Origin: Hirudinaria manillensis
Lineage: Eukaryota; Annelida; Clitellata; Hirudinida; Hirudinidae
Direction: 5' to 3'
DNA length: 64,000 nucleotides
Assembly (NCBI GenBank): GCA_034509925.1
Contig: CM067532.1
Location: 9,196,180-9,260,179, forward strand
The notes under the pieces: model-generated
What the model was told of the DNA's origin: nothing
What the model saw: the letters and a program-made list of their open reading frames with translations, nothing else
Databases searched by the model: none
Translations under genes and position numbers: made by a program
Shown: piece after piece, positions 23,397 through 34,010 of the stretch
How the letters are laid out: each line of letters opens with the position of its first letter
Numbering within the stretch: the stretch's first letter is position 1

Positions 23397-26144
23397 ATGA
23401 ATCCCACAAAATTTGAACGACTATCCAGAGATGTCGTGCCTACGAATTATGCACTTACTTTTACTCCAGACCTAGAAAAGTCAATTTTCACAGGGGAAGT
23501 TGTCATCTCAGTAACGGTAATGTTTATCATTGACCGTTAAGTCACTGCAACATGAAATCTTATGATGTCTTATTTTATTGAAGATTGATAAAGGCTCTAA
23601 AACAATTCAACTCAATAGCTATAATCTGGCAATATCTTCCGCCAAATATGAATCAGATTCACAGAGTACGAAAAAGGCGAATTAATCCAGGGGTCGGTAA
23701 CGTAAGACGCGTGCTGTGTTTGGCACGCGGAAGTCGACCAATAAAATTAGAAAATAATTATTAAAAAAACAGGTTGAAACAGATTATGTTGTTTTAATTT
23801 ATTTTCTCGATCTAGTTTGTTGAATGCTGCAGAATTAGCATATTCTTTGGTCACGTCCTGTCAAGTAATGTTATGTAGCGTCCTTGCTACATATTGGTCG
23901 GAAGTTTTGTAGATTCGTTCTAGTTAGAAAAGGGACGCCAAAGAATCGCGTCAGTCAGCTTTTTTGTTTCGAAAAATAATCGTTTGACATATATCTAGTG
24001 CAAAGACGATGTGAAGCAAAATATGAATCCAAGTCATCAGAATTACAGCTTTGTCGCAATTTCTGCAAATTTTTTCGAAATGTTGCCGACCCCTGATTTA
24101 ATCGAACTGGCGAAATTACGAAAAGGTTGTGAAAACAAATGTTGATGTTTAGGATTTGATAGCGGAGTTAAGATCGGGTATTCGGAAGAAGAAAGACTAA
24201 TACTGACCTTTCCAAGAGAACTAAAGGTAAACGTTAGCTAATAAACCTTTAACATATTTAGAAAGGCCTGCAGTGCAGATTTCGATTTTAGATTTATTTA
24301 AATTTAGTATTTGACATATATTTTAACATCGGGTCAGCGAAATTTCTTCCGACAAATCCTCTTCGTTCCCATGAGTTCTCCCAGCCAAAGTATTTTTGAT
24401 TCGCCACCTAACATAACAGATTCATTAATTGATGCGAGAGGATGTTTAATGACGGAATGATTTTCAGAGGGGCAAAGGCACTCTTACTCTGACATATTCT
24501 GGTACTTTCAATGACAGGGTAAAAGGCTTCTACAGATACTCATACGCGACCTCTTCTGGTGACCTCCGCTTTGGAGGAGTCACTCAATTTGAAGTAAGTG
24601 CTGCTGTTAAATGGAAAAAAAACCACTTTGCTTGATCATTTTGCCTTGCCAACTAAATCAATAATTGTAAATTATTTTGAATTTACGCCGATAAATTGGT
24701 GTCGATAAATATAGCCAACTGGTGCCAGACGAGTGTTCCCTTGTTGGGATGAACCGGCATTGAAGGCAACCTTTGATATCAGCCTTGTCATTCCTAGAGA
24801 CAAAATTGGTCTTTCCAACATGGTCAGTTGCAATTGCAATCATCAAATTTCTTTTTATTAAACCCGATGTGCCACAATTTATTCGAGAATGAGATAATTC
24901 AAAGAATTGGCAAATAGTAATCTTGATTCAAACATTCTAAGAATTATGTAATGGCCCAAATGTGTGTTTATGACAATTTCAAGTACCACTTTTTTTAAAT
25001 CTTGCACCCTACAGCCATTACAAGGAGAAAGCAATTTCGATGCCAACCCACAATTAAAGGTCCTCACTTTCGTAAAGACCCCAGTCATGTCCACGTATCT
25101 CGTGGGTTTCATTGTCGGTGAATTCGATTACGTGGAGGATCGTGAGGAAGATGCCACCTTCATCAGAGTTTACTCTCCTCTTGGCTTGAAGGAACAGGGA
25201 GTCTTTGCCCTCAACGTTAGCAATAGGAATAGTTTGCCAACTTAAATTTATATTTGGACTTTTGACAAACTTTTGATTTAAAGAATTGTGCTAGATTGTT
25301 ACCAGTTAGAAATTTTTAGTTGATTTACTGATATCATTGTTCGCTTACAATTCGGTTACAAAGTTCGCAAAGATGGCATTGCATTTCTACAAGGATTATT
25401 TCAACATTCCTTATCCTCTGCCTAAGCTAGATTTGGTCGCCATTACAGACTTTGAAGGTTTGTCGATAATCTCTTAAACGTTTATCATTTGTAACAATGG
25501 ACTTTGCACCTCATTCTTATTGGACACTGACTCGTTTCCCATTCAAGAGATCAGGAAAAGCTGGGGCCTGGTAACCTGCAGAGAATCAAACCTGTTGTTG
25601 GACGAGAATAATTCAATCATGACGCATGTCAAGAAGCAGACAATTGCTCTCGTCGTAGGCCGCGAAATTGCATTCCAGTGGTTTGGCAATCTTGTTACAC
25701 ACGTGAGAAAGGATTCATTAAAACTTCAGGAAATTTAATTCACATTAATCTTTAAATCGGTTGATAATGACTAACGGTGAATATGGCTGTATACTATATA
25801 CTGTTACACCGTAGGAATGGTGGACGGATCTTTGGATGAGCGAGGGATTTGCCACTTGGATCATGCACTTGTGCGTCGATTATTACTTTCCGGATCTTGA
25901 CGTCTTGACTCACTTTGCCAGCAACCACTTCTTGGTTTCTATGAACATGGATGCTCTCAAGAACAGCCATCCCGTTGAAGTCTGCCATCTGACGATCGTT
26001 TTATTTTATCTCTTAAATCAATGAACTCCTTGTTTTAGCTGTTTCTTTGTTCATTTGTGGAACAATTGTACTATTGACTGAATGGAAAGAGTAACTTAAG
26101 AACACCGTTACTATCGTCATCATCGTCATCATCATCATCATCAT

Positions 26145-26176
<32 letters not shown>

Positions 26177-29100
26177 TCATCAGTGTTGAGAGCTTAAGTG
26201 TTAATTTGTTTGTTATTGTTGGCCGTTCGTTGTTGCAGGTGGTCATCGAAAATCCATCGGAATTGGAGAAGACGTTGGACACCATCTCCTACTCAAAAGG
26301 GGCTTCAATCATCAGGATGTTGCATGATTACATTGGAGATGAGGCGAGCATAGTTCAGCATATTCAACAATCTTGTCAATTCCTTTTTGAACGCTTGTCT
26401 ATGACAGCCTGCAATTTCTTGGCAGCATTTAATCTTTTAGGCATTTTTTTGAACGTTATATTGAAATAATGCTAAATTTTCTCCACTAGAATTTTCGCAG
26501 AGGTTCGAATGCCTTCTTGACCAAGTACATGAACAAGAATGCCTGCACTGATGACCTTTGGAATGTCCTTGCCGAGGTCAGCGGTAAGTCCATCAGGGGC
26601 ATAATATATAACTGGACCAGGAAAATGGGCTACCCCGTGTTAAAGGTACGGTTAAAGTTGATTAATTTTACGAAATGGAAATGATTGTCCTTGTTTTTAA
26701 ATTGTGAAATTCATTTTAAACAAATTATTATTTAATTATTATTTAATTATTTCATTAGCTGAGCCAGCAGATTACTGGAGTGTCTCGAATATTGAGCGTG
26801 GAACAAGAGAGATTTCTAGCGGATGGCTCGAAAGATGGTATGTTATGGTCGATGTTGATATTATTTTTATTAACTGCGATCCGTTAATACTAAGACAAGA
26901 CGGAGTATTGTTTGCTATGCACGATCATATTGATTTATTGACTAATCATCATATTTATGTGTAATTAATTTTATTTTGCCTCAGGTTTAAGAAATACTAA
27001 TAAATAATTTTAAACGAATTTTAAACATTTACAACTAGTTAATTATTATTTTTCTTTTATTTACCACTCAGATTCTGGCCATCCCTGGATCATTCCGATT
27101 ACCGTCTGCTCTGCTTCGAGACCTAACGAATCTATTATGAGGGATATTTATGTTCTCGGTCAGAAAAAGAATGCATTCGTTGCGTCCGATGTTAAACCCA
27201 ACGATTGGGTCAAAGTTGGAATTTTATTTTACACATTGTTTTTTAAATGCTATTAATTCAACTTTAATTAATTAATTAATTAATTTATTTATTTATTTAT
27301 TAAACGTTTCAAGTTGAACGTCGGGGCAGCTGGCTTTTATAGGACGGATTATCCAGTCGAAATGCTCGAGCGGATGGTTCCTGGCATCAAAAATAAGATT
27401 ATTTCTCCAAGAGGTCGCTTGTTACTCCAGAACGACCTCTTTGCTCTTGTGGGTTTTTCAAACATTCCTATTGGAGATACGAAACATGGATACATATACA
27501 AAATATACTTGCAAACATAAGTAGCCGAAATTGCTTTATCACTGATAGAATCGCTCACTGTGCGTCAACTCCAAGCTTAAAAACTATTTAGTTAAGACCT
27601 ATCAATTAAACGCTCTGACCATAGACTGGTTGATTGGTTGGTTGTAAGTGATTGTCCATTACATAACTAGTTGGTTGTGACCAGTTAGGCTGATAGCGTA
27701 AACGCTTTGTCAGTACTGAGTGCTGGTCAACAGTAGGTGATATAACTTATTTAGGTCCGAGCTGGTATGACGAGCGTCGGCAAGGCGCTGACGTTTGCTG
27801 AATCATACGACAACGAAACTAATTACGTCGTCTGGAGGGACTTGGACTCGAACCTCTCCCATCTGGGAGCCCTTTATCAGTCCACGGAGTACCACGAGAA
27901 GTTCAATTCATTCATCAGGAAGCTGTACGGACCCACCATGAAGACGTTGGGATGGAATGTCATCACTGACGAGGGTTCGTATATATATATAATGTAATAC
28001 AATATTGGATATATATATGTATATGTAATACAATATTGGATATATATATATATAATGTAATACAATATTGGATATATATATATATAGTATGTATATATTG
28101 TATTACATTGTACTGTACATGACATTTGATTTTGTATATTATTATATGACATTTATTTATATAGATCCCCATTGGACCCAGCTGAGGAGTCTGATCATTG
28201 GCAAGCTGGGCTGCTGTGGGGACGGACAGGTAATAGAGGAGGCGAAGAGAAGGTTCAAGAACCACTGCGAAGGAAATGAAAAACTACATGTCGACTTGAA
28301 GAGTGCCGTTAGTCATATCATCCAGTTGTTTTGGTTGCCCATAAGTCGAGAGATGTTTTATCCTCTGTTGGTTTCTTTCAGGTTTATTCTGTTGTTCTTC
28401 ACCATGGCACTGAAGCTGACTTGGAAAACATATTGAGGGTTAGCCATGATAGGCCATTCTGTCGCTATAGCAACAGTTATTGGCAGTTATTGTTGTTTTG
28501 TCGAGTGTGAATTATGGCACTCCGTGAATGCAAATTGAGCATATTAGAAAAGATTTGAAACTGATGAAGCCGTGAAAATCTCTGCTGTCAAGAAAAATGA
28601 TAGTTGCTCGCTCGCTCGCACTCACTCACTCACTCACTCTCACTCACTCACTCACTCACTCTCACTCACTCACTCACTCACTCACTCACTCACTCACTCA
28701 CTCACTCACTCACTCACTCACTCACTCACTCACTCACTCACTCACTCACTCACTCACTCACTCACTCACTCACTCATTCACTCACTCACTCACTCACTCA
28801 CTCACTCACTCACTCACTCACTCACTCATTGTTCCGACAACCTGTTATTTTTTTAGCTGTTCCGATCAGAAACTAGGGAAGATGATAGAGCAAGGATCCT
28901 GGCATCCCTTGGTTCCGTCAACTCTCCCGAGCTCATTCGCAAAGTCTTGGAATTCTTTCTCAGTGTAAGCCACACCCCTCATCTGTATTAGTTCTCCTTT
29001 TAAAAGCAACTAACTATTTTGTTATAATATGTAACGTTTAATAATATTATTCTATTATTACATTCTATGGTTATTATTAATTAATTTCTATTTAATGATT

Positions 29101-29655
29101 CTAGTTTGAAGTTAGACCCCAAGACGGCAGCGGAGCTATATCCGGGGCCCTTGGTTCTTTGATGGGACGTGAACTCGTGTGGAAGTTTGTTAAAGAGAAA
29201 TGGGTCGCCATTAACGAGAAATTTGGCGGTTCTGCGCAGTTTCCTTCTCTGCTCAAAGTATTTTTTTTAATTTTTTTCAATTTAATTATTTGTCTTTTAA
29301 GGATTTTAAAATGATTGTCCATTAACATTAAATGTAATTCCCCGTGGTGTTAGATTCGAGATTCAAATTTAAGGTTCTTGAAATAATTTAAGGTCGCCAC
29401 GGAACGTTTAGCCACCGAGGATCACGCCAAAGATGTTAAGGTCGGTATTTTTAATATTCTTTATTTTCAATCATAAACTGTTCATTTCTAACTTATGTTT
29501 GGGCGCGTTTTGTTTTTGTCCAGGAATTCTTTGAAAAGAACCCAACGCCTTCGGCCGAGAGAAGCATCAGACTGAGCTTGGAGAACATCCACCTGAACGT
29601 CGAACAGTTGAAGAGGGATCGGCCAGAAATAGAGAAGTTCTTGGAGGCCTATTGA
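23397..29655 (+). CDS. Puromycin-sensitive aminopeptidase paralog, catalytically dead
   Basis: M1 aminopeptidase fold without the catalytic residues. Twenty-one exons matching copy 1: 23397-23516, 23584-23665, 24153-24226, 24468-24593, 24715-24822, 25015-25215, 25364-25457, 25548-25702, 25815-25979, 26239-26343, 26490-26645, 26759-26837, 27072-27214, 27314-27448, 27755-27974, 28165-28307, 28382-28438, 28857-28964, 29105-29257, 29393-29440, 29524-29655; 867 aa, no internal stop. Where copy 1 has GAMENWGL this has EIRKSWGL (269-276). HEIAH has become REIAF (307-311), removing both zinc histidines; Glu308, Glu330 and Tyr393 remain. Exon lengths differ from copy 1 only by multiples of three. Intron 10 uses a GC donor (26344). 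Intron 2 carries a hAT-type element absent from copy 1. The intact frame suggests selection for a non-enzymatic role, for instance peptide binding or pairing with the active copy; that role is inference. Confidence 0.93.
23688..24095. mobile_element. Non-autonomous hAT-type DNA transposon (MITE)
   Basis: A 408-nt insert in intron 2 of the dead aminopeptidase gene. The ends are inverted: CAGGGGTCGGTAAC on the left and the complement of CAGGGGTCGGCAAC on the right (13 of 14 match). It is flanked by 8-bp target duplications AATTAATC (23680-23687) and ATTTAATC (24096-24103), differing at one base. The CAGGGGTCGG end, the 8-bp duplication and a subterminal palindrome of CGTGC/GCACG type at about 23709-23731 are all typical of hAT elements. 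There is no transposase frame. The equivalent intron in copy 1 lacks it, so it inserted after the gene duplication. Confidence 0.88.
26114..26182. repeat. (CAT)n/(CAC)n microsatellite
   Basis: About 65 nt of CAT, CGT and CAC triplets in intron 9 of the dead aminopeptidase gene, about 55 nt upstream of exon 10. Confidence 0.8.
27978..28090. repeat. AT-rich minisatellite, three units
   Basis: Three copies of a ~40-nt unit containing GTAATACAATATTGGATAT separated by (TA)n runs, followed by an inverted partial copy near 28098-28115. Lies in intron 15 of the dead aminopeptidase gene. Confidence 0.75.
28612..28829. repeat. (CACT)n microsatellite, about 215 nt
   Basis: Around 50 copies of an ACTC tetranucleotide with a few TCTC and TTCA interruptions, in intron 17 of the dead aminopeptidase gene, ending about 25 nt upstream of exon 18. 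It is open in all three plus frames, which produces spurious Thr-His-Ser-Leu repeats on translation. Confidence 0.9.
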
Positions 29656-30883
29656 ACTGTTATTGCCCCTCCGAAATTGGCGTTGGTTCAGAAATTTAAT
29701 TTTTCTTGTTATAAGTGTAGGCTTGAGTTATTTTATTTAGAATCCTTCGAGGTCCATAAGCATTGCAGGACAGCAACAGCCAAGTCTCAGACAATCCAAC
29801 AGACAACAATCAGACAAGATCAGATAAACCAAATATCCACGATCATCCTTGACCAGTTTCACGAATATTTATCTTTATAAAAACTCTTTTATGTGTATTT
29901 TTAGTTTAATTTCAGTTATTTTTAGTTGCCATACGTGGTTTTTTTCTCAAGAGCTTTAATCTGCTAAATAACATTGACGGGTTACGCGCCAATATTGGTT
30001 AGTATTATTATTATTATGATTGGCCTATTTCGCCATGCGACCTATTTAAGTAGGTTAAACTTGTAACTATTGAGTTTGCGTTAAGTAATGCGCAATTAAT
30101 TTGCGGGTTGATAGTGAGATATTGAATTCTTGTTGCTGAGTTGCGAAGAAGCGACCCAATAATCTGGGGTGATGTGAAGTGGGTACGTGATTTAATTATT
30201 TCATTGGGCGATGTGCACATACGAATTAGGTTCGGGGCTTGGTCGCCTGTCCACCTCTAACCGGTGGGGGATCTGTTTCTTGTGAGATCTGCCTGATTTG
30301 GGTTCATCTAGTTTATTTCCACCTGTTCTTTCAGCGAGAGCTCGGGCAGAGAATTCCTTGGGGTTCCACAATGGTATCGTCGAGTGATGGTGCTGTCTTC
30401 CATTCAAGATAAATAAAATTTTTTGTCAAATCAATTTTTTCCATTAAGAAATCTAAAAGTTTTATTTATCAGAAAAAAAAAACTTAACATTTTTTTATCA
30501 CCTTTAATTAGCACTCATTAAAGAATGTTTTCATTAAGCCGCGTTTAGGAATTCGTGACTAACGTGAGCGGCTTTTACTCACCTAGTTTAGCATGAATGA
30601 ATGGTTTATTATTAGCTAATGAATGTAAGAAATACAAATATGAATCCAATTAAAGCTCTTGAACTAATCAGTACTGAGCTGTGTACCTGAGCTGTAACTA
30701 GATGTTGCACACTTGGGTGTTGGGCTGACTTTGGTATTCATCGCTTGTGCCGGCTTGTTTGTTTATCTCAGAGGTTTTTGCGAAGACGGCGACAGTTTAA
30801 AGTACGGGGATTATTGAAATTCAACTCTTGTGATGTGAGACAATACATCGATCGACTTGAAATTTTTTTCGGTTTTCTTAAGA
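29656..30883. other. Intergenic between NPEPPS paralog and MTMR
   Basis: Contains the 3' UTR of the dead aminopeptidase and the promoter and 5' UTR of the myotubularin gene. The piece 30010-30400 is GC-richer than its surroundings and looks like unique sequence, but I find no frame or repeat I can name in it. Confidence 0.5.
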
Positions 30884-33800
30884 ATGGAAGGATTGCAGAA
30901 GATTCCCCGTTTAAAGGAAATAACTTACTCGTACTCTCCTCATTCTCCACAAAGTGATACCATCTCAGGGGTCTGTTGCTTTAGATTTTTGTTGATTTTT
31001 TTGTTTTTTTTGAATTGATTGTTTTTAATAAATGTATTGAAATTCTTTTAGCTTGGAGATGATGAACTAACCTGGATAGAAGGTGGGTACACATGTTTCT
31101 TTCATGGGAATTATTTTTGTTATTAACAACAAAATATCCATAAATTGTCCTTTATTCAGATGTTGTGATGAGAATAAATCTATTCCACTAAAGCATCAAA
31201 TTGATGTTTTGTCAGTTTTTCTCACACATTTAAATTCTTTGGCAAATATCTTGTTGACATGATGCTCTTGAATTTGTTTTTAAGACTATTTTAAGACAAG
31301 GACAAGCACATTGTCAGCACATTTGAACATAAATAACTTTGACTTTGTGCTTCAGTTTTCTGAGACACTTTGATTTCAGTTATCTTGGGTCAGTGGGTTA
31401 CAAGATGAGTTGGCCTTTTTTTTTTTACAATTTTTGAAATTTTTATGAGGGCGTGAAAAGAATTTGGCATAAAGGAGTCAAAAGGATGGTTTTAATTTTT
31501 TCTGTTATTCCGTTTATCTCGCTTGTGAAAGCATGTAAATCCTATCCACGACAAACCAAAACACACAACATTCACGCAAAATAATGTTTCCTTGCTGTTG
31601 CAAATCAGATAGCTTGCCATCACTTCATCAACTTGATGTAGTTTTATTGGCGTAGGTTAGAGAGCCATTTATGTCGGAAAACAAAGATTGAAATAAATTG
31701 AAACACAGACATTGACGCCGGTAATTGTAGCATAATGGCCTCTAATTCCTACGTGACCTTGTCGCCATCAATCTTTGTTTTCATTTTCAGTTTTGTCTCT
31801 CACTCTCAGTCTTTTTCTAGCTCGGTTTACTTTTAGTTTAGACTTTGTTTGGGTCTAAATAGACGTGTATTCGCGTTAATTTCATATTTATTGGGCCATT
31901 TAATAGGGGACCCGCTAATTAATTGGCCCACTTGTAAAGATTTGTTTCTGACGACGATTCTCAAAAGTTAGGTTGTGTCTCATCGAGTGCTCGTTTGTCT
32001 TGAATTGTGACTTTTGATCTGTCTTTGAGTGCATTCCCAAATAACTTTCTCACTTGAACAAACATTCGTTTTAAACTTTCTTTCGGCTGTTGTTTAAATT
32101 CTACAATCGGATTCTTTATTTTGGGATTTTTATTTCTCAAGAAAGTTCGGAAAAGTTTTCCAATTGAATTTCAATAAACCTCAATTAGTCCAAACCTTTG
32201 CTTAACGCCTCTATTCAAGACAGTTGCTTGGCAAACATAAATTACGCAATTATTATTCTGGTATATTATATTCTATTATAATTACTTGTAATTATTCATT
32301 TACTTTTAACTGTTCAGTTGTTTCTTTACCCGGAAGCAGTGATTTCGTCTTCTTTTGAGTTGAATGATTCGTAAACATTTCTGGAGACTGTAAGTCTTAG
32401 AAAGAAGGCTTGATATTAAAGTAGCTAAAAATATAATATTACTTAGATAGAAGGTTTGAAAGTGAATAGTTGTCCATGGTCCAGAAGTATTACAAGAATG
32501 CTTGGATCCTTGTCAGACTGACATTCTGTACTTGGTCTTTGTCCTGAACTGCAGAACCTTAGTCACTGATGCCCGACTGATTGTGACTGTACACGTTCCA
32601 TATATGTATCTATGTATGATTCATATAGTATATATGATTCAATACCATTAGATTTCGTTCATAGTTTGAACTATCCCATATTAGGACCTACTGCTGTGTT
32701 GAATATTAACGTGAATAATATAGATCAGACCCTGACTTATTTTCTGGACTCTGGACTTCTCATTTCGACTCATTTATTTGGCGCTGCCTTTTTTAAAATA
32801 AAAAAAACTATTTCTTTAGTCAGTATTCGTGATGGCAGAGCGTTTACAAGAAATGCTTAGTAATAAACTGACTGTTAAGAAACGACTACTACATTAGCAG
32901 GAAACATGAAAGGCTTTCAATTTAATAACTTGGGTTTAGGGTAGCCTATTCTATGAGTGTTGATTATGATAATAGTAACCACGGAGGGCCAAAAATAGCG
33001 GGGCCATTGTTAATGACATTGTGTTTTCTTGCTGAATTGATCTGCTCTCAGTATGTCTATTGTTATTAAGTCTGAGACATTTTTCTTTATCAGTTTAATG
33101 TGTCTGAAATAGAAATATATCTTTAATAAAAACTAATTTTTAATTTTATTTATTTTTTAAATCATTAAATGATACCTTTTTATTTATTTTTATTCGGCCA
33201 TGTTTTATAGACTTCGCATGTCGATATCAATCTTCGTGTTGAACGAGATAAGGAGGTTCTATCTCGTCTCTGACGATGATAGACTCCAATCCTTCGGCAC
33301 TGGGTTCGATTTCCAGCTTGGACGGTCTGCTTTTCTGTGGGATTCACTCTGTAATTTGCATATTCTGACGTACTTAGGGCAGATTAAGTGCTTGTAGCAT
33401 AATGTAGTAACTTTGTTGTAACTCTAATTACGATGGTTTAAATTAATTATATAAAGTTATTATTTTAATTTGGAAATTTTAAATATTCATGGTATTAGTG
33501 CCGGCGACGATTGGTTCTCGTATAACGAGCAGATATTTTTAACGGGACTGAAATTGGCCGGTATCCAATTGCCTCTGGGGTCTCTTCCTGATTTGATAAC
33601 AGGGATGCTACTTTTAAAAATACCTCGTGTTTTGTTTATCTCGACTCCTCCCATCTTCTTTGTGATGACCCGCATAAATTAATATTTTATAATGGATATT
33701 CAGAATTATTAAATTATTGTTTGTCGAAAATTGTTTTGTTAGAAAAATTAAAACCACGTGAAATGCTTAGAAGTTAATTTAAGTTAATTTTAAAGTCAGG

Positions 33801-33887
33801 ATAATGAAATATAATTGAAAACTGACAGCTAAACTGTGACCTTGTTGTTGCTAAATTGTTTACCATCAAGGGGATTTGTAATTGTTA

Positions 33888-33936
<49 letters not shown>

Positions 33937-33978
33937 CATCATCATTATTATTATTATTATTATTATTGTTGTTTACGG

Positions 33979-34010
<32 letters not shown>

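Noticed and set aside
28572-28968. Open frames with a Thr-His-Ser-Leu repeat
   Set aside because: Produced by the (CACT)n microsatellite in intron 17 of the aminopeptidase paralog; open in all three frames.
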